From Cunninghamia lanceolata (taxonomy: Eukaryota; Streptophyta; Pinopsida; Cupressales; Cupressaceae): 64,000 nucleotides of DNA. Below are positions 1 to 11,640 of the stretch, piece after piece. Within the stretch, counting starts at the first letter, position 1, and each line of letters starts with the position of its first letter. The notes under the pieces were generated by a model. That model searched no databases, was not told the origin of the DNA, and worked only from the letters and a program-made list of their open reading frames with translations. A program made the translations under genes and the position numbers. The stretch spans positions 3,906,001 to 3,970,000 of the forward strand of contig BSBN01000047.1 of NCBI GenBank assembly GCA_027924645.1, read 5' to 3'.

Positions 1-698
1 GGAATACCATCAAATACCAGCTGTCTGAATCTATCTAACTGCATGGGCTGTCTGTCAAACTGATTAATATTAATATTTCTGTTTGCATTCTAGTTTCTTA
101 CATTGTTCAGTGGTATCCTAGCATCATTCACATTTTGTCTCTCATCATTATGCTGATGTTGCACTTCATTTCTCTGTTGATGTCTCTGCACATTTGCATT
201 CTCAAGGGTAGGAATTGAATTATTTTGGGCAGCCCTTAAAGCTTGCACTTTCTTCCTCGGGTCATCTCTGATTGTTATTACCTGCTGATATTCGAACTCG
301 GCCCTTAAGCTCCTAATTTCATCAGCTAGTTCTTCCTTGCTAGGCCTAGAGGAGGATGGTTTTACCATATTCTGCTCTTCATCTTCATCATCCCTCAGAG
401 ACTCTGCCTCTTCAAACCTTTCACTAGGGTCTAGAAATGGGCATTCTTGGAACACCTCTGACCTCATTCTCACGCTACCACCCTGTTGCCACTCATATGC
501 ACCCTAAATATCAGCTTCTGCATTTGAAAAGTAAGGCACATGCTGTCTTGATGGCCTAAGGTTATCTTGCATATCATCATTTTTTCTGGGGGAACCCTCA
601 TGACTGATTGAGACAGCTCCCTTTCTTCTGTACATCATTCTTCTTATTACTGGTAACTCTTCAAATAAAGGATTTTGTTGGGATCTTCTCCCCTGCAT
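1..698 (-). pseudogene. gag N-terminus, Tat-like gypsy, broken
   Basis: The reading frame starts at the ATG at 698 and matches the first part of the gag of the element at 41219-53481 over its whole visible length. The protein is acidic and charged, with an Asp/Glu-rich stretch and a heptad-like region that may form a coiled coil, as is usual ahead of the retrotransposon gag domain. At least two in-frame stops break it (near 504 and near 90). Both fall where the younger copy has Gln codons, so C-to-T change explains them. The gag core domain itself lies beyond the window edge. Confidence 0.8.
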
Positions 699-793
699 AT
701 AAATTTTACTTTGACCGGTTGGGAGATTACTTCGGAGTCGCCACCTATTACTAGGAACTGTTTTCTTTTGAAAATCAGGGTTCTTTCACAAAC

Positions 794-811
794 TCCCCAG
801 CAGAGTCGCCA
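794..811 (-). other. Primer binding site of Tat-like element
   Basis: On the minus strand this reads TGGCGACTCTGCTGGGGA and starts five bases after the LTR end. The same 18 bases sit at the same distance from the LTR at 43952. From memory it resembles the tRNA-Arg type site described for Ogre/Tat elements; the primer was not checked. Confidence 0.75.
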
Positions 812-816
812 ATTTC

Positions 817-3380
817 TGTTGGTTTTTTCCCAAACTGGATGCTTATTCTCAGATTTCCCTACAAGGTAGCCATCAATGATCAACAGGATCTCTGGGCCAG
901 GGGCCAACAGTATAGGAGATAGACTCTATATTTTATCTCCTCTTCTTCTTCAGGCTCTGCAAAACCTAGGGGGGTATTCCCTACTCAACATCCATGAGGA
1001 TATACATACAAAGGCTGGGATGCTGACAGAAAGTAGATAAGTCCTCCTATAAGTAGACCAAAACTGAAAGATAAGAGCAAAGGGGCTAGCTTTGGGCCTA
1101 TTTGCAGTTGTAGACAGAGGACTGAGGATCCTAAAACTAATTCTAATGTCTTAATGGTTGTTTTAGAGTTTGGTTTTGATTTTAAGTTTGGATGCAAAGC
1201 TGGACATGGTTGTAACACAAACACAAAGCAAGATTGGTGCCTATCCAGGGCCTGGAGTCAATAGACATACACCTATGAATGATATGCATGAACAACTAAA
1301 ACTAGATTTCAGGGGGACACATATGATACCTGCCTTACAGATATCTCCCAATACAGAGTGTTAAGCTATCTATACTTATGGCATCCCTACTGCAGTATAC
1401 CCTTCCCAATGTTCAATCTGAGAATAATTTAATCTACCCCTTGAGCAGAAGTTAAGAGATCAGACATTCAACACAGGAATTCTATGTTCTAGAGTCTCAA
1501 ACATTGCTTAAATATCCAGACTCAGAAGAAAGATACATGCAATACTGGAGATAGAATTAACAAAACACATGCTAACATAGCATTTCTCATATAGAATTAA
1601 CCATGAAATCAGTGGATTCATGCAAAAACGTACAACAAGAGATACATAAACTCACAGGTTTTGCTGTACAGAGCAACCAAATCAGCTGTATTGTATTACA
1701 GAGCCAAATGTTCAACTTTCAACAACCTAAAATGAGTAACACTTCCTACTTATAACAGCCAAAGAAGCGTACTCAGCATTAATTACATGGCTTTGACAAA
1801 AAATTTGCCAGATACAGATCCTTCAAAGGAATGGCACTCAAAATTTATTACTACAGAGACAGAAAGTAGACAATGGTGGCCTCGAGCCCTGTGCCACCAT
1901 CTGGAAGTCCTCACGCCAAAAATTGGGTACATGACTGTTCAACAACTTGCCCATGCCCTTGCTACAGTCGCCATTGATGGCTCAACCACCCGCGGTTGCT
2001 TGAAAACCGTCACAGCACTTCAAAAAAGAAATTCTCGCCAAAACGCATTCTATCACAGTTTCAAATGTGCAGGAAGATTAGTCCCACATGCACGGTGAGG
2101 AGACTACCTTAGTAGTTTAAAAGCATAGTCACTTGCATAATAGGTGTCAAGCGCTTTTGCCATGCTCGACACACGTTCCTTCACCCAAAGCCCATCGCCG
2201 AGATCAACACCATCGGCCAAGCCCACGAATCTCTTGCCGACCTCAATTGTCCTGCCGACCGCTACATTACAATCCCCTCCATCGGCTAGAGATGCACCAT
2301 CGGGCCAACTCTCCAGATCTCCACCGATAGTATGAGTCTCTCCGATGACCAGCTCGCACCCCGTTAGCAGTTACCATCCTACCACCATCGGCCAGACCAA
2401 TATCGTCGGCCAAGCAAAAAAACCCTCGGCCGACACAGCCAATCACACCGATGAACAACTCCTGAAAGCCTCCAACATCCCCATCGGCCAGAGAAGAACC
2501 ATCGGCCAAGCCAAAAGCTCCTTCACCGACAGACCAACTCTCACCGATGACCACTCCAAATCCTCATCGGCCTAACACTACCCCATCGGCGGACCCTCCA
2601 ACCGCTAACCCAATATGCAACCTTACTCTGATGGCATTCCCCATCAGGGTGACTTCCTTCCATCGGCAAACCATAAAAGACTGTTGCCGATAGAACAACT
2701 CCCGCCGATAACATATCGGCTTCCCCCTTCATCGGTCAGACCCTCCACTGTCGGCCCAACGCAATCCATCCTCGCCGACAACACAAATCACGCCAAAGAC
2801 CACCTCCGTCGGTGTGACTTACACCGTCGGAGCAACCAAAATTTCCCCAACCGATCACAATAGTCTCGCCGATGCACCAACGAGCTACACTTTGTTCCTC
2901 CATCAGCCAGACACACACCAACGACTCCTCATCGGCCAAACCTCCCATCGTCAGCATAACTCAAAACACTCAGGCCGACAATACAGCTCTCACCGATAAC
3001 ATATCCATCGGCCAAACATTGTATATCGGTGAACCCTCCAACGGTTAGCCCGATAGTCCATGTCACACCGAAACCAACCTTGCAAACCGCTAACCTTCCA
3101 TCGGCCAAAGGAAAACCGTCGGGCCAACACCCCACCGTCCACCCGATGATGAATGTTACATCGATAAGACCAAAATCATAAGGCATTGAACCGTTGAACC
3201 TTGAACCAAAAGGGTTCAATGCGATGGTTCAAAATGATGGTTCAAGCAAAATCTGAGTACCCAAAAAGAAGTTTCGCCGATAGAGAAAATCACAGCGATG
3301 AACAAGGAAACTTAGGGCCCAAAAAGGAAAAAACCCTCCAACATCCTGCGCTCAGATCCAGACTAAAATTAGTGCTAACA
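817..3380 (-). repeat. 5' LTR of truncated Tat-like element (2564 bp)
   Basis: On the minus strand the LTR starts TGTTAGCAC (complement of the bases ending at 3380) and ends CCAACA (at 817). Both ends match the LTRs of the element at 41219-53481. The R/U5 side (817 to about 2100) aligns with the young LTR. The U3 side (about 2100-3380) does not, and is filled with a short GC-rich motif. It is joined directly to copia RT sequence at 3381. Confidence 0.85.
2160..3180. repeat. Dispersed CATCGGCCAA motif array in U3
   Basis: About 1 kb holds roughly fourteen copies or near-copies of CATCGGCCA (also TCGTCGGCC, CATCGGTCAGA), mixed with ACCGATGA and CTCCAACGG words. Spacing is irregular (about 30-100 bases), so it is not a simple tandem repeat. 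It lies wholly within the LTR U3. The young relative has only a single CATCGGCCAGA (near 42404). An enhancer or other regulatory role is inference. Confidence 0.7.
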
Positions 3381-4605
3381 GAGTCCTCCATCCCAAATTT
3401 CTTCAACAATTCTTTCACATATTTGGTCTATGAAATGAAGATTCCTTTCTTTGTTTGAATGATTTGCAGACCCAAAAAGAAATTCATTTCCCCAAACATG
3501 GACATCTCAAATTCACTTTTCATTTGATTTGCAAAAGTTTTGCACATACTATCTCTTCCTCCAAAAATGATATCATCAACAAACACTTCAACAATCAAGA
3601 TATTTTCATGATCAATTTTGAAGTACAAGTTATTGTCAACAGTACCTTTATTGAAACCAATCTTCAAAAGATGCTTATCCAGTCTTTCATACCAGGCTCT
3701 TGGGGCTTGTTTAAGTCCATATAGTGATTTCTTCAACTTGCAAACCATATCACCATGATCAGACAATTGAAATCCATCTGCTTGCTCAATGTAAACTTCT
3801 TCTTCCAAGTCACCATTCAGGAAGGCAGACTTGACATCCATCTGATATGCTTTGAAATCCTTGAACGTAGCAAAGGCAAGAAATAATCTGACTGCTTCAA
3901 TTCTTTCCACCGAAGCAAAAGTTTCTTTAAAATCAACTCCTTCTACATGGGAGTAACCCTTGCAGATCAATCTGGCTTTATTTCTGACTACTTCACCATC
4001 TTCATTCAGTTTATTCCGGAAGACCCATTGGGTTCCAATCACATTCTTGATTTTAGGTCTAGGAACAAGATCTCAAGTGTGATTTTTATCAATTTGCATC
4101 AGCTCTTCCTCCATTGCTTTAGTCTAGTTTTCATCATTGCATGCTTCATTTACTGTCTTAGGTTCAATCTTTGAAATCAAACAATACTCTTCTGAATCTT
4201 GAGAAATATTTCTTCTTGTTTGAACACCTTTGCTTTTATCACCTATGATCTAGTCTTCAAAGTGATTCAGTTTTACATACCTAGGAATTTTGGGATTTTC
4301 TTGCACAGGTTCATTCAAACTTATCTCTTCTTCCTAATTCACTAGATCAGTTTGAATATGAATTTCAGAAGGGGCTTGGACTCCTTGGATCAAAACATCA
4401 TTCTGATCATCTTCTCATATTCATAAAACCTTGAGGGTTTTTCAATACCTTCATCAACCTTCACATTTGTACTTTCTATAATCTTTCTCAATCTCTTGTT
4501 ATAACACTGGTATGCTTTGCTTTGAGTAGAATAACCTAAGAATATTCCTTCATCACTTCTAGCATCAAATTTGCCTAGATCTTCATCTCTTTTAATGTAA
4601 CATTT
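3381..4605 (-). pseudogene. copia reverse transcriptase fragment
   Basis: Minus strand. The stretch from 4042 to 3428 encodes the core of a copia RT: GTQWVFRNKLNEDG, the MDVKSAFLNGDL block with a catalytic Asp, the KSLYGLKQAPRAWY block and the active site FVDDIIFGG. From 4043 to 4605 the integrase-RT linker continues with several stops. The protein is cut at 3380 by the Tat-like LTR, so the RT C-terminus and RNase H are missing here, and at 4605 by the chromovirus insertion. The frame upstream of 4042 is broken. Confidence 0.88.
4601..4605. repeat. Target duplication CATTT, left copy
   Basis: CATTT directly before the LTR start at 4606. It matches CATTT at 11014-11018 right after the other LTR, as expected for a 5-bp gypsy target duplication. 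Confidence 0.9.
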
Positions 4606-5481
4606 TGATGCAGAAGCATCCAGAGGTGTAAGGGCAATCTTGCATCACCCAAAAAGAAGTTAATTCAAAACCATTGTAGTTGTTCTCATTTCTTCCCATA
4701 ATTAGTGTTTTTAGTTCCATAATATCCAGAATAATAATGTAGGACTTTCAGTTTTTCCAAAACTGCTAAAAATAGCGACCTGCCTATTTAGAAAAGTGTA
4801 CCTGCTATTTTTAGAAAGTTTGCATTTGGGCACGTAATGAAGCAAAAACTTTCAGAAAGTTACATAATGGAAATATAAGACCTTTGACGAAGGAATCAGG
4901 TAAAGATCATTTGTGAGCTGAAAGATATTAAAGTTTTTATTTTTCGAAAAGCCCCTAAAAATTTCTGGAACAAGATATGAGGCACTAAAACTTCCCATAA
5001 CATCCTGAAAAGTTGACGGAAATCTATTTACAAATTTCCAGCGTTATAGTTCACATCGTGAGTTTTTCGGTGCTTAAAACAGTTCGTCAATCAGACACCC
5101 GGATCAAAAGTTATGCTTCCCGGAAGTTGACCTACTTTTGGAGGGAGTTGCAAATTTTGAAATTTGGCTGGAGGCCACAAAAAAGTACTATTTATGACTA
5201 TTTTAGGAACCCTGGGCGGTAGTAGAGTTAAGGGGGCCAGTGTAGAGTCAAGAATAGGTGGGAAAACAGAAACCCTAGCTGATTTGGGGTTACAGAAGGC
5301 TGAAGATTCTAGAGTCATAAGGTTGGGAAAGCTGTAATGTGTTGCAGCCAGTAGAGGATTCATCCTCTGATTGTAATTGAGCTTCTGTGATGTAATGAGT
5401 TGTCTAGTTCAATAAAAGAAAGTTCTATTTGTTGTGTTCAATATCTGTTATTGTGTGTTTTGTGATTTATCCCCTGCATCA
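4606..5481 (+). repeat. 5' LTR of chromovirus (876 bp)
   Basis: Starts TGATGCAG and ends GCATCA, two bases before the primer binding site. Contains AATAAAAGAAAG near 5410, a plausible poly(A) signal region. It aligns end to end with 10138-11013 without gaps. Confidence 0.93.
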
Positions 5482-5483
5482 AG

Positions 5484-5495
5484 TGGTATCAGAGC
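5484..5495 (+). other. Primer binding site, initiator Met tRNA type
   Basis: TGGTATCAGAGC, two bases after the 5' LTR. This is the usual plant iMet-tRNA complement. Confidence 0.93.
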
Positions 5496-5582
5496 GAGGG
5501 TTCCTGAGTGTGTAGATAGATCGCCGATCATGAGGTAGTTTGCACAAGGACCTGAGGTTGTGGGTTTGCTGCGGAGACCAAG

Positions 5583-8500
5583 ATGCCTCCACGAAGAAAT
5601 CGTGTTGGAAGGAATGCTTTAAAGGAAGAGGGTTTTAGAGCCTACAAAGGCAAATCGATGCATTGCAAGAGGAGCTACAAAGAGGGTTTGAGCCAAGGAC
5701 AAGAGAAGAAAGTGAAGATGAAGTTGAAGAAGAGCTATCTGAGGAAGAACAAGAAGCTGCTGAAGATGTTGCAGAAGTAAGGTTGTTGAGGGTCATTTCA
5801 AAGATCAGAAAGAGGCCCAGGATCGAAGTTTCTACATATTCTGGAGATTTGAATCCAGAACAGCTTATTGATTGGATCAATGACATGGAGGAGTATTTTG
5901 AGTATGAAGATGTGGAGGACCCAGATCGGGTTAAGTTTGCAAAAACAAAGTTGAAGGGCCACGCTAATATTTGGTAGAAGGAGGTCCAATTAGAGAGGAA
6001 CAGAAGAGGAAAAGCAAAGATTACCAGATGGGATCGGATGGTGGAGAAACTGAAGAAGCAGTTCATTCCTGTGGACTATGAGATGGAGTTGCTGAAGAAG
6101 CTGCAAGGACTAAAGCAAGGTAATAAGTCTGTTAAGGAGTATACATAAGAGTTTTATAAAATTACTATCAGGGCAGGCCATGTAGAGCCCAACAAGGAGA
6201 AGGTAGCCCGTTACATTAATGGGTTGAGGCCTAGTATTCAAGAGGAGTTGAGCCTGGTCAGAATCACCACCATAGAAGATGCATACCAGTTTTCCCTGAA
6301 GGTGGAAGAGAAGCTGAACAAAAGATTTGATAGCAAGCAAAGGGGAAGAGGTCAAGGTGGAAGGACTGGTGGAAGACCCTATGGAGGCTGTAATGAAGAT
6401 CAAAACAAAAGTGAAGAAGTACGCACCAGTCAAAATCAAAGAGGGGATAATACCTACCGCCCTCGTGACCAGAACAATGGTGAGCAAAGAGGAAGAGGAA
6501 GAGGTAGACCTGGGCAAGGACCTGGAAGAGGAGGTTTCAGAGGAACCTATTTCTAATATGGAGAAGAAGGGCATCGAGCATATGAGTGTCTGCAACATCA
6601 AGGAAGGACAAATAGAAGACCTGAAGGTAATGCACGAGTTGTACATGTAGATGAAGATGCACATTCTGAGCATTCTGAAGATGTTGAAAGGGGAGAAACC
6701 CTAGTTGTCAGAAGAACCTTGCTGAATGAGGAGAAAGAACCCAATCAGAGGAAGAGTTTATTCCGCACAAGGTACAAATGTGAGGGTAAGTGTTGTGATA
6801 TTATTATTGATAGTGGAAGCACTGATAATCTTGTTTCAAAGGAGATGGTTGACAAGTTGAATTTGACAAGAAGAAAGCATCCGCATCCATATCGGATTGC
6901 ATGGTTGCAGAAGGACCATAGAGCTTTGGTCAATGAATAGTGTTTAGTGAAGTTCAAGATTGGTGACTACCATGATGAGGTGCTGTGTGATATCATACCA
7001 ATGGATGCATGTCATATGCTATTGGGGAGGCCGTGGCAGTATGATAGGAGCGTCGTCCATGATGGCTGTGCAAACACATATTCCCTAACAAAGGATGGAG
7101 TTCGTCATAAGTTGAATCCCTTGAAGGAGGTGGAAGAAAAGGTATGTAGTACTGCCAGAATTTGTTTGGTAGATGGTAGGAAATTTTTGGAGGGTATGAA
7201 GCATGAGCGTCATTGCTTTGCATTGATTCCTAAGATTAGTCAAGAGAAATGTGAAGATGTACCTGTAGAAGTTTCAGATATGTTGGAAGAGTTCCAGGAC
7301 ATTATCTCTGATAATGTATCAGAAGGTTTACCACCAGTAAGGAAGATAAGTCATCAAATGGATTTGATACCCAGAGCCAGTTTGCCAAACAAGGTAGCCC
7401 ATAGAATGACCCCTGCAGAGAATGAAGAGCTAAACAGACAAATTCAGGAGTTGTTGAGGAAGGGACTGATAAGGGAGAGCCTAAGTCCATGTGCGGTACC
7501 TGCAGTATTAGCACCAAAGAAGGATGGAGAATGGAGGATGTGTACAGACTCTCGAACCATCAATAAGATAACGATCAAGTATAGATTTCCATTGCCAAGA
7601 ATGGATGACATCATGGATTGTTTGAGTGGAGCCAAGTACTTCACGAAAATTGACCTAAAGAGTGGGTATCACCAAATCCGTATCAGAGAAGGAGATGAAT
7701 GGAAGACAGCCTTCAAGACAAAGGAAGGTTTGTATGAGTGGTTAGTCATGCCATTTGGGCTAACCAATGCACCGAGCACATTCATGCGGCTCATGAACGA
7801 GGAAATGAAAGAATTTTTGGGAAGTTTTGTTATTGTTTATTTGGATGATATTTTAATTTTTAGTAAGACTTGGGATGAGCATTTGATGCATATCAGAAGA
7901 GTTCTAGAGAAGCTGAGGGAGGAGAAGTTGCTGATTAATCTGAAGAAATGCAGTTTTGCAAAGGAGTTGGTATACCTGGGATTTGTTGTCTCGGAGGAAA
8001 GTCATAAGATGGACCCAGAAAAAGTAAGGGCTATCATTGATTGTCCTACACCAAGGAGTACAACGGAGGTAAGATCTTTTCATGGTTTGGCAAGTTTTTA
8101 CAAAAAGTTTATCAGGAATTTCAGTAGCATTTGTGCACCCCTAACTGAAACAATGAGAGGGGATAGAAAAGAGTTTAGATGGACTAAAGGAACCGACAAG
8201 AGCTTTGATACATTGAAGCAGAAAGTTGCAGAACAACCTGTTTTGGCACTTCCAGATTTCAATAAGGTATTTCAGGTAGATTGTGATGCTAGTGGTAGTG
8301 GTATAGGAGCTGTTTTGAGCCAAGAAGGTAAGCCCATTGCCTATTTTAGTGAGAAGCTTAACGATGCCAAGAAAAAGTATTATGTTTATGATCATGAATT
8401 TTATGCAATAGTTCAGGCTTTGAAGAAATGGAGACATTACTTGTTGCCAAAAGAGTTTGTTTTATATACTGATCATCAAGCTTTGCAGTATATTAATAGT

Positions 8501-10099
8501 CAAGGGAAGTTGAACCAAAGGCACTTAAAATGGGTTGAGTTTTTGTAGAGTTATACCTTTGTTTTGAAGCACAGGAGTGGGAAGTCCAACAGAGTTGCAG
8601 ATGCCTTGAGCAGAAGGCAAAATTTGTTGACAGAAATGAAGATAGAGGTTGTTGGGTTCGATGAGCTCAAAAGTTTGTACCCTGAAGATCCAGATTTTGC
8701 AAAGGCTTGGAAAGCTTGTCTAGAGCCTGTTACTTTGGATAGGACAAAATGGTTGGATTTCATAATCCAAGACGGCATGTTGTTTAGAGGAAGCCAGTTG
8801 TGCATTCTGAGGAGTTCCATGAGAGAGAACCTGATGAAAGAGAAGCATAGTGGAGGATTGGCTAGACACTTTGGTCGAGATAAGACCATTTCTATTGTTG
8901 GTGAAAATTATTATTGGCCACAGCTGCAGCAGGATGTGAGGAAGTTTGTGTAGAGTTGTAGAGTATGTCAGATGGCAAAAGGAACAAGTCAAAATACAGG
9001 ATTGTATCAACCATTACCTATACCAGAGAAGCCATGGGATGATATTAGTATGGATTTTGTTCTTGGTTTACCAAGGACACAGAGAGGGCATGATTCTATT
9101 TTTGTGGTGGTGTACAGATTCTCAAAGATGGCACATTTTATTCCTTGTAAGAAGACTAATGATGTTGTTCATATTGCAGAGTTATTTTTCAAGGAAGTGG
9201 TGAGACTACATGGTCTACCAAAGAGCATAGTTTCACATCGAGATACCAAGTTTGTTGGTTATTTCTAGAGGACATTGTGGAAGAAGTTGAAGACAGATTT
9301 GAAGTTTAGTTATGCACACCATCCACAGACTGATGGACAAACTGAAGTGGTGAATAGTAGTTTGGGTAACCTGCTACGATGCTTAGTAGGAGATAAGCCC
9401 AAGGGATGGGATTTGATTTTACCACAGGCAGAATTTGCTTACAACAATTCTGTCAATAGGAGTACTGGTAAATCACCATTCCAAATTGTATATGGCAATA
9501 GCCCAAGAAATGCTTCTGAGTTAAGGAAGCTGGACAACAGAGAAAAGACAAGTGTTGAAGCTAAAGACTTTGCAGAACATCTGAAGAATTTGCATGAAGA
9601 GGTGAGAAAGCAGATTAATAAAATGAATATTCAGTACAAGGCTAAGGCAGATCAGAAGAGGAGATATAAGGAATTCCAGGTAGGAGATGAAGTCATGGTT
9701 CACTTGAGAAAAGAAAGGTTCTCAATTGGAACATACAATAAGTTGAAAATGAAGAAATTTGGACCATGCAAAATTTTGAAGAAACATGATTCAAGAAATG
9801 CATATGAGGTAGAGCTGCTGAGTGGGATCAATATTTCCCCTGTTTTCAACATTGCTGATTTATCAGAATATCATGATGGTGGAACAGAGGATGGACCAAC
9901 AAAAGAACAGTGGAGTATTCCGGCATCTACTTCAACAGAGGAGATAGAAAAGATCTTGGATAGCCGTGTGGGAAGAAGTACTCAGAATAAGCAATATGAA
10001 GAATATCTGGTAAAATGGAAAGGAAGGCTTGTTGAAGATTCTTCTTGGTTGTCTAAGGTAGAGGTTGACCGTTTGGGTTTTCCTCACACAAACACATGA
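5583..10099 (+). pseudogene. chromovirus gag-pol, single frame, broken
   Basis: One polyprotein frame, read after a one-base shift near 5640 in the gag N-terminus. Domain order: acidic gag N-terminus; gag core (about 5820-6330); Arg/Gly-rich tail and a zinc knuckle that lost its first Cys residues (about 6540-6600); protease with IIDSGS (6809); RT with YLDD (7838-7849); RNase H; integrase with a zinc domain; chromodomain (about 9937-10075, with EEYLVKWKG). In-frame stops lie at 5975, 6146, 6554, 6938, 8546, 8951 and 9266. Most fall where Trp or Gln is expected. The integrase motif expected as SDRD reads SHRD (codon 9236-9238), so a catalytic Asp is His. The start ATG at 5583 follows an AAG-type leader after the primer site. 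Confidence 0.92.
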
Positions 10100-10137
10100 G
10101 ACGTGACATGGTCACTTCTCAAATTACCCTGGGTGTC

Positions 10138-11013
10138 TGATGTAGGAGCATCCAGAGGTGTAAGGGCAATCTTGCATCACCCAAAAAGAAGTTAATTCAA
10201 AACCATTGTAGTTGTTCTCATTTTTTCCCATAATTAGTGTTTTTGGTTCCATAATATCCAAAATAATAATGTAGGACTTTCAGTTTTTCGAAAACTGCTA
10301 AAAATAGCGACCTGCCTATTTAGGAAAGTGTACCTGCTATTTGTAGAAAGTTTGCATTTGGGCACGTAATGAAGCAAAAACTTCTAGAAAGTTACATAAC
10401 AGAAATATAAGACCTTTGGCGAAGGAATCAGGCAAAGATCATTTGTGAGCTGAAAGATATTAAAGTTTTTGTTTTCTGAAAAGCCCCTGAAAATTTTCAG
10501 AACGAGATATGAGGCACTAAAACTTCCCATAAGATCTTGAAAAGTTGACAAAAATCTGTTTACAAATTTCTGGCGTGATAGTTCACATCATGAGCTTTCC
10601 GGCGCTTAAAAAGGTTCGTCAATCGGACACCCAGATCAAAAGTTATGCTTCCCGGAAGTTGACCTACTTTTGGAGGGAGTTGCAAATTTCAAAATTTGGC
10701 TGGAGGCTGTCAAAAAGTGCTATTTATGACTATTTTAGGAACCCTGGGTGGTAGTAGAGTTAAGGGGGCCAGTGTAGAGTCAAGAATAGGTGGGAAAATA
10801 GAAACCCTAGCTGATTTGGGGTTACAGAAGGTTGAAGATTCTAGAGTCTTGAGGTTGGGAAAGCTGTAATGTGTTGTAGCCAGTAGAGGATTCATCCTCT
10901 GATTGTAATTGAGCTTCTGTGATGTAATGAGTTGCCCAGTTCAATAAAAGAAAGTTCTATTTGTTGTGTTCAATATCTGTTATTGTGTATTTTGTGATTT
11001 ACCCCCTGCATCA
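10138..11013 (+). repeat. 3' LTR of chromovirus (876 bp)
   Basis: TGATGTAG...GCATCA, the same length as the 5' copy. No clear polypurine tract is visible directly before it; the preceding bases are CCTGGGTGTC. Confidence 0.93.
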
Positions 11014-11018
11014 CATTT
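11014..11018. repeat. Target duplication CATTT, right copy
   Basis: CATTT directly after the 3' LTR, matching 4601-4605. Confidence 0.9.
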
Positions 11019-11640
11019 GCTACCAAAGACTCTGAAATACTTCACAGTGGGAGTGATGCCAAACCAGAGTTCATAAGGAGTCTTACTAGTATTGCTTCTG
11101 ATTTGTACTTGATTAAGAGTGTAGACTACAATACTTATAGCTTCTCTCCAGTAGATCTGAGGAACATTTTCTTCCATCATCATGGTTCTAGATGCCTCCT
11201 AGATGGTCTAGTTCTTTCTCTCCACTACTCCATTCTGTTGTGGTGTCCTTGGAGCAGACAACTATCTTTTTATCCCATGTTTATCACAGAATTCTATGAA
11301 CTCACCGGACGTAAATTCTCCACCTCTGTCAGAACTTAGACATTTTATATTCAATCCAGTTTCATTTTCTACCATAGCCTTGAATATTTTGAATTTCTCA
11401 AGGGCCTCAGATTTCTCTTTCAGAAAAGTTACCCACATCATCCGGGAGTGATCATCAATTAATAACATGAAGTATCCATCACCTTGCACACTCCTGATTC
11501 TTGCCGGACCACATAGATCAGTATGAACTAATTCCAATAACCTGGTAGAAGATTGTTCCTTACTTTTGAATGAGACTCTGCTTTGCTTACCCAACTAACA
11601 TTCTTTGCACAAACTATTAGTAGGTTTCACCAGTCTTGGA
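11019..11640 (-). pseudogene. copia 1 integrase
   Basis: Minus strand. The integrase core runs from about 11594 to 11262: an LVHTDLCGP block with catalytic Asp, then LIDDHSRMMWV, then a SSDRGGEF block with the second Asp. The third block follows to 11019 (QIYWREAISIVVYTLN, PYELWFG, YFRVFGSKC), with breaks between. The C-terminal part continues on the far side of the chromovirus at 4605. The pieces are collinear with copia 2 integrase at 53756-54560. Confidence 0.88.

Larger units (their letters stand above)
1..3380 (-). mobile_element. Tat-like Ty3/gypsy element, 5' part only
   Basis: This is the 5' part of an LTR retrotransposon read on the minus strand: 5' LTR, primer binding site, leader and the start of gag. 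It is cut by the window edge, so its pol and 3' LTR are not visible. It is a relative of the complete element at 41219-53481: the LTR ends, the primer site, the leader and the gag N-terminus (starting MQGRRSQQNPLFEELP) match closely. It lies inside a copia RT gene, which resumes at 3381. A target-site duplication cannot be tested because the other end is outside the window. The two copies differ strongly in the U3 part of the LTR. Confidence 0.85.
4606..11013 (+). mobile_element. Ty3/gypsy chromovirus, complete but mutated
   Basis: A 6.4-kb plus-strand LTR retrotransposon with two 876-bp LTRs (TGATG...CATCA), an iMet-type primer site, one gag-pol frame and a C-terminal chromodomain. It is flanked by CATTT on both sides and sits inside the copia integrase-RT linker, which continues on either side. 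The LTRs differ at about 55 of 876 positions (hand count, no indels, mostly transitions). This makes it clearly older than the Tat-like element at 41219-53481. Seven in-frame stops, one frameshift and a mutated integrase residue mean it cannot move by itself. Confidence 0.93.

Noticed and set aside
1787..2098. 103-residue plus-strand frame in the truncated LTR
   Set aside because: It lies within the LTR, antisense to the element, with no homologous frame in the young LTR.
5013..5363. LTR open frames of about 69 and 90 residues, also at 10545-10895
   Set aside because: They are present in both LTRs but differ by many substitutions without a codon pattern, and have no domain.
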